Origin: Acinetobacter gyllenbergii CIP 110306 = MTCC 11365
GTDB lineage: Bacteria; Pseudomonadota; Gammaproteobacteria; Pseudomonadales; Moraxellaceae
Direction of reading: 5' to 3'
Length of the DNA stretch: 64,000 nucleotides
Assembly: GCF_000413855.1 (NCBI RefSeq)
Contig: NZ_ATGG01000004.1
Coordinates: forward strand, 1-64,000
How positions within the stretch are numbered: position 1 is the stretch's first letter; every line of letters begins with the position of its first letter. The notes beneath the pieces were generated by a model. That model ran no database searches. It saw nothing but the letters and a program-made list of their open reading frames with translations, and was not told where the DNA came from. A program made the position numbers and the translations under genes. Positions 37,126 through 45,970 of this stretch are shown in pieces.

Positions 37126-38826
37126 ATGACCCAGATTCAAATTCAACAAAGACCTTTACTGACGCGCCCTGAACAGTTTCAGGGCGTGCCTGCGTTTATT
37201 GCCGAAATTTTAGCAAGACGTGGTGTGCAGTCTGAGCAAGAGCTGGAACTCAAACTCAAGCATTTGCTTTCCCCTGAGCTTAAAGGCTTAGCAGAGGCAG
37301 TTGCGTTGATCGATCAAGCCATTGATCAGCAAAAACAGATCGTGATTGTCGGGGACTATGATGCCGATGGGGCGACCAGTACCGCTTTAATGGTTCTTGT
37401 CCTGCAAGATATGGGGGCTAGCGTTGAGTATCTGGTGCCTGATCGTTTTAAGTATGGGTATGGACTCACGCCGGCAATTGCTGAATTAGCCAAGCACAGT
37501 TATCAGCCTGATCTTTTGATCACAGTCGATAACGGGATTTCCAGCCATGCCGGTGTGGAAACGGCACAGGCACTGGGGATGCAGGTGATTATTACCGATC
37601 ACCACTTAACCACTAAGCCGACACCGAGTGCTGAGGCTGTGGTTAATCCGAATCAGCTAGATTGTGACTTTCCCAGTAAAGCACTGGCGGGGGTAGGCGT
37701 TGCCTTTTATGTACTGGCAAAATTGGCGAGTTACCGCAGCCAGCAAGCTAAAAGCAGTAGCAAAGTCACCCAGTATCTAGATCTAGTGGCTTTGGGAACC
37801 TATGCCGATGTCGCAAGTCTAGACTATAACAATCGGATTTTGATTGATGCTGGGTTAAAGCGGATTCAGCAACATCAATGTCGTGCAGGCATTTTGGCGT
37901 TATTGGATATCGCGGGTCGTGATGCTGCGAGCTTGCGCGCGCAGGATTTAGGTTTTGTCGTCGGTCCTCGTATTAATGCCGCAGGTCGTATGGAAAGTAT
38001 GCGGATTGGGATTGAGTGTCTACTCGCTGCCGATATGCAAACAGCTTATCCAATTGCGCAGCAATTGAATCAGCTCAATATTGAACGCCGTCAAGTTGAA
38101 ACTGAAATGAAGCAACAAGCACTGAGTGCACTGCAACATATTCAGTTAGAAACAGAGCATTTACCTGCTGCACTGGTGATGTTTGATGAACAATGGCATC
38201 AAGGTGTGATTGGTATTGTGGCTGGGCGCTTAAAAGAGCAATTCCATCGTCCAAGTCTGGTATTTGCACCCGATGAAGATGGTATCCATATTAAAGGTTC
38301 AGCACGCTCAATCGATGGTATTCATATTCGCGATACCATTGAGCAAGTTGCTGAGCAAAATCCGCATTTGGTTAGTCATTTTGGCGGCCATGCAGCAGCA
38401 GCGGGCCTGACGTTGAAGAAAGAACATTTTGATGCATTCAAAGCTGCTTTCACCCACGCTATTGCTGAGATGGATGATGATTTATTTACGGCGACTTTAT
38501 GGACTGATGGGGAATTACATGAGTCAGATTTGCATTTAGGAACCTTGGATTGGATTGAGCAGCTTGGACCTTGGGGACAAAAGTTTCCTTTACCTCAATT
38601 TGAAGGACGCTTTAAAGTCATTGATTATCGTTGGCTCAAGGAGCAACATTTAAAACTCAAGTTGGCGGTTGGGTCACATGCCATTGATGCGATTGCATTT
38701 AATGCCATGGATCGTTTTGAATTTAATCCAATGCTGGGTTATGTGGATTTAGTGTATACCTTGGAGCGCAATATCTTTAATGGCAGCACTAGTCTACAAC
38801 TGCAAATTGCCTATTTAAAACAATAA
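37126..38826 (+). CDS. recJ: Single-stranded-DNA-specific exonuclease RecJ
   Basis: A 566-residue 5'-3' ssDNA exonuclease of the DHH superfamily acting in recombination and mismatch repair. Motifs in order: VGDYDADGATSTAL, TVDNGISSHAG, TDHHLTT (DHH), and in the DHHA1 part HFGGHAAAAGLTL. The ATG follows the pdxH stop with no gap, so translation is coupled. The stop is followed by a bidirectional terminator shared with the converging porin gene. Confidence 0.95.
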   Translation: MTQIQIQQRPLLTRPEQFQGVPAFIAEILARRGVQSEQELELKLKHLLSPELKGLAEAVALIDQAIDQQKQIVIVGDYDADGATSTALMVLVLQDMGASVEYLVPDRFKYGYGLTPAIAELAKHSYQPDLLITVDNGISSHAGVETAQALGMQVIITDHHLTTKPTPSAEAVVNPNQLDCDFPSKALAGVGVAFYVLAKLASYRSQQAKSSSKVTQYLDLVALGTYADVASLDYNNRILIDAGLKRIQQHQCRAGILALLDIAGRDAASLRAQDLGFVVGPRINAAGRMESMRIGIECLLAADMQTAYPIAQQLNQLNIERRQVETEMKQQALSALQHIQLETEHLPAALVMFDEQWHQGVIGIVAGRLKEQFHRPSLVFAPDEDGIHIKGSARSIDGIHIRDTIEQVAEQNPHLVSHFGGHAAAAGLTLKKEHFDAFKAAFTHAIAEMDDDLFTATLWTDGELHESDLHLGTLDWIEQLGPWGQKFPLPQFEGRFKVIDYRWLKEQHLKLKLAVGSHAIDAIAFNAMDRFEFNPMLGYVDLVYTLERNIFNGSTSLQLQIAYLKQ

Positions 38827-38857
38827 AAAAATCCGCTCTGATGAGCGGATTTTTTTA
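38825..38857. terminator. Bidirectional terminator between recJ and a porin gene
   Basis: AAAAAATCCGCTC pairs with GAGCGGATTTTTT around TGAT; symmetrical, so it serves both strands. Confidence 0.92.
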
Positions 38858-38875
38858 CTGTTAATATGCGATTGA

Positions 38876-39733
38876 TTAGAAGCGGACAGTACCGTTAAGG
38901 CCGTAAGAGTCAGCGCCATCTGTTGTGGTATAACCGACACCTAAAGCAAATTGTGGGGTAAAGAATTTTTGTGCGCGAAGACTGAAAACACTGTCTGAAT
39001 CATCCGCAGTAGAATCTGCAAATGAGATACCAACACTGAGGGTTGGATCAAGATAAAGATCGGCACCTAAACGATAAGTTGTTTCATCACCAATATAACT
39101 GAGTGCTTCAAAGTTGGTATAGTAACCCCCAATTTGTGAAACATACTTCGCGCGTAAAGAAACAGCAGTATCGTCATTCTCACCAGACACGATTGCAGCA
39201 TTTGAAAGGGTATTGGTAAAGCCATATTGAGCAATTTGCACTGGATTTAGGCTATCAGATAAATCGGCAACACCGACTGCAAGGAGCAATCCATTGATGG
39301 GCAAGAAACCAGCTTCAAGACTATAGCCATCGCCATTTTCAGAATCAGAACCTAGACCATTAATTGTTGCTTTGATATTGGTACGGTGCAAGGCCCCAGA
39401 AAGATAGAATTGTGAATTAGGAACATAAAATTCACCTTGAAATCCGATAATGTTGAATTGTAAGTCACCAAAATCTTGGTCATCTTTGAGTTTGCTATAG
39501 GCATAGCCACCACCGATATTCGATGCTTTATCTAAGAAAGCAGCTTCTGCCAAAGGCGCATTACGGGTTTGCACAGGGTTAAAATAATATTTACCCGTGA
39601 TGACAGCACTGTTACCTTTACCATCATCCATATTGATATGTTCATATGCACCGTTAACTTCGGTTTGATAAGCATGGGCATTGACTGCAAAGCAAGCACT
39701 CACAAGTGTTGCAAGAAGATTTAATTTTTTCAT
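38876..39733 (-). CDS. Putative porin, Omp33-36 family paralogue 1
   Basis: A 285-residue outer-membrane beta-barrel. The signal peptide ends at NAHA and the mature protein starts YQTEVNGAYEH. It shares NAPLAEAAFLDKASN and a final SYGLNGTVRF strand with the two other family members here. Acinetobacter Omp33-36 is a general channel linked to carbapenem entry and virulence; whether this paralogue behaves alike is unknown. Promoter TTGACG-N16-TACACT at 39808-39781. Confidence 0.85.
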   Translation of the reverse strand: MKKLNLLATLVSACFAVNAHAYQTEVNGAYEHINMDDGKGNSAVITGKYYFNPVQTRNAPLAEAAFLDKASNIGGGYAYSKLKDDQDFGDLQFNIIGFQGEFYVPNSQFYLSGALHRTNIKATINGLGSDSENGDGYSLEAGFLPINGLLLAVGVADLSDSLNPVQIAQYGFTNTLSNAAIVSGENDDTAVSLRAKYVSQIGGYYTNFEALSYIGDETTYRLGADLYLDPTLSVGISFADSTADDSDSVFSLRAQKFFTPQFALGVGYTTTDGADSYGLNGTVRF

Positions 39734-39780
39734 TAGAATTTCCCCCGATTAAAAATAATACATATTTTGTTGCATTGAGT

Positions 39781-39808
39781 AGTGTATTCAAAAATGGATA
39801 AGCGTCAA
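39781..39808 (-). promoter_or_regulatory. Promoter of porin paralogue 1
   Basis: Read on the minus strand: TTGACG, 16 bases, TACACT, then a leader of about 42 bases to the ATG. Same layout as the other two porin promoters. Confidence 0.7.
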
Positions 39809-39898
39809 TTGCTAAATGCAGACAGCAGTTGAAAAACTTATAAGGGAAGAAAGGGAGAGTAGGGATTAAAAGTGGATAAGAGCACTATTTAAAGCAAT

Positions 39899-39931
39899 AA
39901 AAAACGCCCTGAATGATTCAGGGCGTTTTTT
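39899..39931. terminator. Terminator of porin paralogue 2
   Basis: AAAAAACGCCCTGAA pairs with TTCAGGGCGTTTTTT around TGA. It follows the minus-strand porin gene and is symmetrical. Confidence 0.9.
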
Positions 39932-39955
39932 AGCTTATATGCTTCTGTTCAGGTC

Positions 39956-40768
39956 TTAGAAGCGGTATGCACCACGAAGACCGAAAGAGGTGTAGTCATT
40001 ATCGATATATGATTTATCGTTACCGAAACCTACACGACCTTCCAAGCTCACTTGTTGATTGAAGAATTTCTTCGCAGAAATACCCCATTCATTTGAGTTA
40101 ACGATTGTGTCGTCATACTTAAGTTTTTGATAATCAACACCAACACTTAAAGTTTTGTCGATGAAGTAATCACCTTTTAATTTCACTTCTTTGTTGTCAC
40201 CAAAAGCAGTATAAGCTTCTAAGTTCACGTCATTTTGACCAACTTGAGTGACATATTTGGCACGAAGCGTCGGGCTGGTTTCACGGTCGCCGTCTTTCAC
40301 GTCAACCGTTTTTGCACCCGCAGCAACCAATAAACCTGGTGCTGGTAAGTAACCCACTTCAGCTGAATAATGGTTGATTTTTAATTTGTCTTCATCAGTT
40401 GCATATTTAGAATTTGGTTTGATTTCTTCACGGCCAATATTACCGCTTAAATAGAAGTCGCTGTTAGGAACAAAGTACTCAATACCTGCACCATATTGAT
40501 TGTTTTTGAATGCATCATCTTTTTCATAAGCGTACTGTGCTTTTACGTTGCTCGCACGGTCAAGGAAAGCTGCTTCAGCAAGCGGTGCATTACGTGTTTG
40601 CACTGGGTTGAAGTAATATTTCCCATCTACGCTGAAACGATCACTGTCACCAAAACGATCTTGGTCTTTATAGGTATAAGAACCACCTACCTCAGCTTGA
40701 TAAGCATGAGCAGTTCCTGTTACTGCGATTGCAGATAAAAGTGCTGATGCAATTGCTAATTTTTTCAT
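39956..40768 (-). CDS. Putative porin, Omp33-36 family paralogue 2
   Basis: A 270-residue outer-membrane beta-barrel with signal peptide ending GTAHA and mature start YQAEVGGSYTY. NAPLAEAAFLDRASN and a C-terminal FGLRGAYRF match the family. It is in tandem with paralogue 1, with a terminator and a promoter in between, so each gene is transcribed on its own. The ATG at 40768 follows GAGGAAAC; the frame extends to 40816 without need. Confidence 0.86.
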   Translation of the reverse strand: MKKLAIASALLSAIAVTGTAHAYQAEVGGSYTYKDQDRFGDSDRFSVDGKYYFNPVQTRNAPLAEAAFLDRASNVKAQYAYEKDDAFKNNQYGAGIEYFVPNSDFYLSGNIGREEIKPNSKYATDEDKLKINHYSAEVGYLPAPGLLVAAGAKTVDVKDGDRETSPTLRAKYVTQVGQNDVNLEAYTAFGDNKEVKLKGDYFIDKTLSVGVDYQKLKYDDTIVNSNEWGISAKKFFNQQVSLEGRVGFGNDKSYIDNDYTSFGLRGAYRF

Positions 40769-40832
40769 GGTTGTTTCCTCATTAAGATTTAAACCAAGTG
40801 TTAAACATTGATACATGTTTTGTTACAACTTG

Positions 40833-40860
40833 AGTCTAGAGCAATTTTCGCGAGCGTCAA
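40833..40860 (-). promoter_or_regulatory. Promoter of porin paralogue 2
   Basis: Read on the minus strand: TTGACG, 16 bases, TAGACT, followed by ACTCAAGTTGTAACAAAA, which is similar downstream of the paralogue 1 promoter. Confidence 0.68.
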
Positions 40861-41180
40861 TCTTGATAAGGTAATCGAACTGTACAAATGTAATTAACTT
40901 GTAATAATTATATTTTAAATTATTGATATTTATCATTAAAAATTCATTGTTTTGATTTATTAAAATTTAGGAGGAATTGTGTGTTTTAGTATATTTAGTC
41001 GAATTTTCACACAATGGGCCGAGCAAAATCAGGGCTTAGAAATATTTCAAAGATAAAATAAATTTATTTATAATTTTTTATTTTAATAAATAAAAGTATT
41101 AAAAATGACATGGCTGTGTCGACTAAAACAGTTATGTTAAAATAACGGATTAAGTGAAAAAATAGTGTGAGAACAGACGC
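40861..41180. other. AT-rich intergenic region upstream of prfB
   Basis: About 320 bases without a convincing gene. It is very AT-rich, with one GGAGGAATTG sequence near 40971 that is not followed by a useful frame, and TTAAAATAA near the prfB start. I see no structured RNA. Confidence 0.5.
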
Positions 41181-42276
41181 GTGGAAATTAATCCGTATTT
41201 AATTCAATTGAAAGATTTATCTGATCGTAGCCAAACACTACGGGGGTATCTTTGACTACGATCTAAAGGTTGAGCGTTTAGAAGAAGTTTTAAGAGAATT
41301 AGAAGACCCAGCGATTTGGAATGATCAAAACCGTGCTCAAACCATCGCCAAAGAAAAGGGCAGCTTAGAAAATACGATTGGTGTGTTTGATCGTCTTGCT
41401 GAACAGTTAGATGATGCCAAAGCCATGCTTGACCTTGCGGTTGAAGCAGATGATGAAAGTTTATTATTGGATGTTCAGGCCGAGTTGGATAGTGCTGAAG
41501 AGGCGCTAGGTAATCTTGAATTCCGCCGTATGTTTAGTAATCCAATGGATCCAAATCCATGCTTCCTTGAAATTCAATCAGGTTCAGGTGGTACAGAAGC
41601 ACAGGATTGGGCATCGATGTTATTGCGTATGTATTTGCGCTGGATCGAACGTCATGGCTTTAAAGCTGAATTGATGGAAGTGTCAGACGGTGATGTGGCT
41701 GGAATTAAATCAGCAACCATCCGTGTTGATGGTGAGTTTGCTTATGGTTGGTTGCGTACTGAAAGTGGCGTACATCGTTTAGTCCGTAAGTCACCATTTG
41801 ACAGTAATAACAACCGTCATACTTCATTCTCTGCGGTATTTATCTCCCCTGAGATTGATGACAATATCGAGATTGATATCAATCCATCCGATGTTCGTAC
41901 CGATACTTACCGTGCTTCGGGTGCGGGTGGTCAGCACATTAACAAAACCGATTCTGCAGTACGTTTAACTCACGCACCGACAGGGATTGTAGTGGCTTGT
42001 CAGAACCAACGCTCACAACATGCTAACCGTGACCATGCGTGGAAGCAATTACGTGCCAAACTCTATGAATTAGAGATGAGCAAACGTAATGAAGCTGCTC
42101 AAGCCTTAGAAGACTCGAAGTCCGATATCGGTTGGGGCAGTCAAATTCGTTCATATGTTCTCGATGACTCACGCATTAAAGACTTGCGTACTGGTGTGGA
42201 AAATTCCAATACCAAAGCGGTGTTAGATGGTGATTTAGATAAGTTCATCGAAGCAAGTTTGAAACAAGGTTTATAA
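41181..42276 (+). CDS. prfB: Peptide chain release factor 2 with programmed +1 frameshift
   Basis: Release factor for UGA and UAA stops; 364 residues after frameshifting. Frame 1 starts with GTG at 41181 and stops at an in-frame TGA (41253-41255) inside CGGGGG-TAT-CTT-TGA-C, the classic RF2 site with an internal Shine-Dalgarno-like sequence and slippery CTT. Shifting +1 continues as GAC TAC GAT to the stop at 42276. Downstream, the GGQ motif is in [16 protein letters not shown] and the anticodon-like SPF motif in [10 protein letters not shown]. The gene therefore autoregulates by RF2 level. A plain frame finder sees only the part from 41383. Confidence 0.96.
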
Positions 42277-42336
42277 GTTTTAATCCAATTAAAACGGCAA
42301 TCTCGTTCAGCATCGGCTGGTTAATCGAAAAAATAT

Positions 42337-42370
42337 GATATTAATATCGAAAAAAATGGATATTAATATT
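42337..42370. promoter_or_regulatory. Tandem palindromic operators before the ArsR-type gene
   Basis: GATATTAATATC (42337-42348) is a perfect 12-bp palindrome and GATATTAATATT (42359-42370) a near-perfect copy, 22 bases centre to centre, about two helical turns. A -10-like TATACT follows at 42383-42388. Such spacing suggests two dimers binding the same face. Confidence 0.65.
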
Positions 42371-42438
42371 TAAAAACTTCGATATACTGGTTTCAGGTGC
42401 TGAACAAAGCGTTGCCGCTTGAGAAACGTGGTGAGTCT

Positions 42439-42741
42439 ATGGATATTGATGTTATAAGCAAAGCCTTAGCCAATCCATTACGTCGACAGATTTTGCAATG
42501 GCTAAAAGAGCCTGAGCAATTTCTACCCGTTGAGCAATGTGGTGGTAGTTTTGAACGGGGTGTATGTGCAGGGCACATCGAACGTTTAGGAAAAGTTGCA
42601 CAATCGACCATGTCGAATCATTTGTCTGTATTGCAACAGGCAGGTTTGATTAAGGTTGAGAAATATGGACAGTGGTCTTATTTCACGCGCAATGAAGCTT
42701 TGATTCAGCAATATATCGAACATTTAAAACAAGCACTTTAA
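42439..42741 (+). CDS. ArsR-family winged-helix regulator
   Basis: A 100-residue repressor. The DNA-binding region runs from ALANPLRRQILQWLKEP to STMSNHLSVLQQAGLIKVEK. It has two Cys (EQCGGSF and RGVCAGH) in an insert before the recognition helix that could sense electrophiles or redox state. The ATG at 42439 follows GGTGAG; the frame extends to 42397. It sits 27 bases before an Old Yellow Enzyme gene and below tandem palindromes, so it likely represses both. Confidence 0.87.
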   Translation: MDIDVISKALANPLRRQILQWLKEPEQFLPVEQCGGSFERGVCAGHIERLGKVAQSTMSNHLSVLQQAGLIKVEKYGQWSYFTRNEALIQQYIEHLKQAL

Positions 42742-42768
42742 ATCGAAGAAGTGTAAGTTGAGGCGATC

Positions 42769-43833
42769 ATGGCTGAACTAAATTCTACTTTGCAAGTAGG
42801 TGATTTCACGATTAAAAACCGCTTGGTTTTAGCTCCTTTAACGAGAGCACGTAGTGGTGCACAGCGTATTCCAAACGATTTGATGGTGGAATATTATCAA
42901 CAACGTGCCAATGCGGGCTTAATTATTACTGAAGCAACCGTGATTAGCCCAAAAGCAGCGGGTTATGCCAATACACCAGGTTTGTGGTCGCAAGAACAAG
43001 CACAGGCATGGCATAAAATTGTTGAAGCCGTGCACGCACAAGGCTCAAAAATTGTGGTTCAGCTGTGGCATGTCGGTCGTATTTCACATCCAGACTTATT
43101 GGATGGTGATACACCTGTGGCACCGAGTGCGATTCAACCTGCCGGTGAAGTGAGCTTACTTCGTCCAAAGCGTCCTTTTGTGACACCACGTGCTTTATCC
43201 CATGAAGAAATTCAAGAAATTGTCGCGCAATATAGAAATGCTGCTGAACAGGCCAAAGCCGCTGGGTTTGATGGTGTGGAATTGCACGCAGCCAATGGTT
43301 ATCTGATTGACCAATTTCTACAAAGCACAACTAACCAGCGAAATGATGAATATGGCGGTGCAATTGAAAACCGTGCGCGTTTATTGCTCCAAGTTGTAGA
43401 TACATTTATCGAGGTGTGGGGTGCTGGTCGAGTCGGTGTGCATCTTGCACCGCGTGGTGATTCCCATGATATGGGTGATGAAAATCCATTGGCAACTTTT
43501 GGTTATGTGGTTGAGCAATTGAATCAACGCAATATTGGTTTTATTTTCACACGCGAGTATGAAGCTGAAGATAGTGTATTGCCAAAACTCCGTCCTAAAT
43601 TTAAAGGGGTGTGGATTGCCAATGAAGGTTTAACTGCGGATTCTGCGAAACGTATTCTGGCGACAGGCCAAGCCGATGCAGTCTCATTTGGTAAACAATA
43701 TATCGCGAACCCTGATTTATTTGAACGTTTACAACACGATTTGCCTTTAAATCCACTTCAGCCACAAACGCTATATGGTGACGGCGCTGAGGGTTATACT
43801 GATTATCCAGCCTTTGAACAGTTAGAAGCTTAA
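42769..43833 (+). CDS. Old Yellow Enzyme family alkene reductase
   Basis: A 354-residue FMN-dependent TIM-barrel reductase of activated alkenes, quinones or nitro compounds. FMN and substrate residues are visible in LAPLTRARSG, VQLWHVGRISH, and ELHAANGYLIDQFLQ with its His-Asn pair. It is related to NemA/xenobiotic reductases. The Cys-containing ArsR-type regulator upstream suggests induction by electrophiles, as in the NemR-nemA pair, although the regulator family differs. Confidence 0.92.
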   Translation: MAELNSTLQVGDFTIKNRLVLAPLTRARSGAQRIPNDLMVEYYQQRANAGLIITEATVISPKAAGYANTPGLWSQEQAQAWHKIVEAVHAQGSKIVVQLWHVGRISHPDLLDGDTPVAPSAIQPAGEVSLLRPKRPFVTPRALSHEEIQEIVAQYRNAAEQAKAAGFDGVELHAANGYLIDQFLQSTTNQRNDEYGGAIENRARLLLQVVDTFIEVWGAGRVGVHLAPRGDSHDMGDENPLATFGYVVEQLNQRNIGFIFTREYEAEDSVLPKLRPKFKGVWIANEGLTADSAKRILATGQADAVSFGKQYIANPDLFERLQHDLPLNPLQPQTLYGDGAEGYTDYPAFEQLEA

Positions 43834-43852
43834 TCTGCTTTAAAACTTTAAA

Positions 43853-43892
43853 AAATGACTCATGTGATTTACCAAAATTGCATGAGTTTTTG
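43853..43892 (+). terminator. Probable terminator of the alkene reductase gene
   Basis: ACTCATG (43858-43864) pairs with CATGAGT (43881-43887) across 16 bases with A and T runs outside. Confidence 0.55.
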
Positions 43893-43943
43893 TTTTAAAT
43901 TCCGCATAATGAGCGGGAATCACATTGTCAATTATGGTCTCGG

Positions 43944-45263
43944 ATGGCGCAGAACACAGCAGCACAGCAAACACCGTTTTGGTATAACGTTCTATTGGCT
44001 GTTATCAAGCCCTTATACCGTTGGAAAATCAAACAACGGGCAGAAAGTGATGCGCTGTTTCAGCAGGAATGTATCGAGCGTTTTGGGCCGTTTCAGCCTG
44101 CTAAAAATTTAGGGGCAATTTGGTTTCATGCTGTTTCTGTTGGCGAAACCAACGCGGCACAGCCTCTGATTGAACATTATTTAAAATTAGGTCATCCCGT
44201 TTTAGTGACCAATACCACCAAGACGGGGCAAGCTCGGGCAAAATCCCTGTTTTTAAAAGCCCCTTATCTCGATTTATTTCAGGCGGTATATTTGCCTGTT
44301 GATCAAAAAGCATTATTAAAACGTTTTTTTAATCTGTATCAACCTCGGTTATTGGCATTGGTTGAAACGGAGATCTGGCCCAATTTAATTGCCGAAGCAC
44401 AGCAGCAACAGATTCCCTGTATTTTATTGAATGCACGCCTTTCCGAAAAATCGGCCAAAGGTTATGGCAAGGTTCGTCGTTTAACTCAACCGATGCTGCA
44501 ACAGTTGACTTGGCTACTGGCCCAAGATGTGGCAACGCAACAACGCTATGTCGATCTAGGTCTTGATCCAGTCAAAAGTCAGGTGGTTGGCAATATTAAA
44601 TTTGATATTGCTGCACCAGAGCATTTTGTCATGCAAGCACAGCAACTCAAACAAGAGTGGCAATTGGCGAATCGTCAGATCATCACTTTAGCCAGTACGC
44701 ATGCACCCGAAGAACAAAGTTTACTCAAACAATTGCAGCCGCATTTAAATTCAAATCCAGCGTTGCTGTGTATTGTGGTGCCGCGTCATCCAGAACGTTT
44801 TGATGAGGTGTACCAAGTTTGTCAGGGTTTAAATTTAAAAACCCAACGGCGTAGTTTGCAACAATCCATTCAAGCAGATACTCAAGTATTTCTGGCTGAT
44901 AGTATGGGGGAAATGTGGCTCTGGTATGCTTTGAGCCAAGCTTGTTTTGTTGGTGGTTCATTGAATGAGCCAGGTGGCGGGCATAATATTTTAGAACCGA
45001 TGGTCTTGAATGTGCCAACCGTCATTGGTCCACGTTATTTCAATTTTCAAACGATTGTGGATGAGTTTGTGGCGCAACAAGGCATTTTGATTGGAGAGGA
45101 TGCAGCACAGGTGGGGCAGCAGTTATTAGCCTGCCTAGGGGATAATGCACAGACTCAGCAATTGGTTCGACAGGCTGAGCAGGTGTTACAGGCAAATAAA
45201 GGCTCGTTACAGCAGCACATTCAGTGCCTTGATCACTATTTACAGCAAACAGCATTATCATGA
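43944..45263 (+). CDS. waaA: 3-deoxy-D-manno-octulosonic acid (Kdo) transferase
   Basis: A 439-residue inner-membrane-anchored glycosyltransferase that adds Kdo to lipid IV A. One N-terminal hydrophobic segment (FWYNVLLAVIKPLY) is followed by the N-lobe with WFHAVSVGETNAA and the catalytic-base region VETEIWPNLI, and a C-lobe with GGSLNEPGGGHNILEP. The ribosome site before ATG 43944 is weak. Its stop overlaps the start of rsmE by ATGA. Confidence 0.93.
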   Translation: MAQNTAAQQTPFWYNVLLAVIKPLYRWKIKQRAESDALFQQECIERFGPFQPAKNLGAIWFHAVSVGETNAAQPLIEHYLKLGHPVLVTNTTKTGQARAKSLFLKAPYLDLFQAVYLPVDQKALLKRFFNLYQPRLLALVETEIWPNLIAEAQQQQIPCILLNARLSEKSAKGYGKVRRLTQPMLQQLTWLLAQDVATQQRYVDLGLDPVKSQVVGNIKFDIAAPEHFVMQAQQLKQEWQLANRQIITLASTHAPEEQSLLKQLQPHLNSNPALLCIVVPRHPERFDEVYQVCQGLNLKTQRRSLQQSIQADTQVFLADSMGEMWLWYALSQACFVGGSLNEPGGGHNILEPMVLNVPTVIGPRYFNFQTIVDEFVAQQGILIGEDAAQVGQQLLACLGDNAQTQQLVRQAEQVLQANKGSLQQHIQCLDHYLQQTALS

Positions 45264-45970
45264 ATATTGTTTTACTTGAAACCGAACAATGTCACTCAAT
45301 CGATGCATGGCAGATTAACCAAGCTAGACAATTGCAGCATTTAGCTCAGCACTTACAGCTCAATGTTGGTGATACCCTGAAAGTTGGGGTTCGTGCAGGT
45401 CAGCGCTACCTTACGGAGGTTGTTTGTATCAGCGAACATGGTATTACGGTTCGCCCAATTCAAACAGAAGTTGTTCCTGCAAAGCTTCCCGTGCATCTAA
45501 TTCTGGCCTTGCCACGTCCTAAAGTATTACGTCGTATCATTATGGATGCGGTGACTTTGGGCGTGGAACGGATTAGCCTGATTCATAGTTATCGCGTGGA
45601 TAAGAGCTATTGGCAAACACCGTTTTTACAGCAACTGAATGATTATGTGACTTTGGGCTTGGAGCAGGCGGGCGATACCCTAGCACCCGAAATCCAGCTG
45701 TATAAACGCTTTAAACCTTTTGTTGAAGATGTTTTACCGACATTGATTGTTGCGGAACAGCCTGCTTATGTGGCGCATCCCTATGCTGAGCAGCCAATGC
45801 CGTATGCGATTCAACATCGCTGTAGTGTGATCATTGGTCCAGAAGGAGGATTTATTCCCTATGAGGTCGATCTACTCATCAAAAACGGCTGCCAAGCGAT
45901 GAGCTTAGGCAACCGAATTTTGCGAACTGAAACAGCCGTATCGAATATTTTAGGGCGCTTGTTTGTCTGA
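45260..45970 (+). CDS. rsmE: 16S rRNA (uracil-1498-N3)-methyltransferase
   Basis: A 236-residue SPOUT methyltransferase. The SAM-binding knot is IGPEGGFIPYEVD and LGNRILRTETAV, and an N-terminal PUA-like domain precedes it. The start overlaps the waaA stop by 4 bases (ATGA). Its last 21 bases overlap the end of the converging mscS gene. Confidence 0.93.
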   Translation: MNIVLLETEQCHSIDAWQINQARQLQHLAQHLQLNVGDTLKVGVRAGQRYLTEVVCISEHGITVRPIQTEVVPAKLPVHLILALPRPKVLRRIIMDAVTLGVERISLIHSYRVDKSYWQTPFLQQLNDYVTLGLEQAGDTLAPEIQLYKRFKPFVEDVLPTLIVAEQPAYVAHPYAEQPMPYAIQHRCSVIIGPEGGFIPYEVDLLIKNGCQAMSLGNRILRTETAVSNILGRLFV

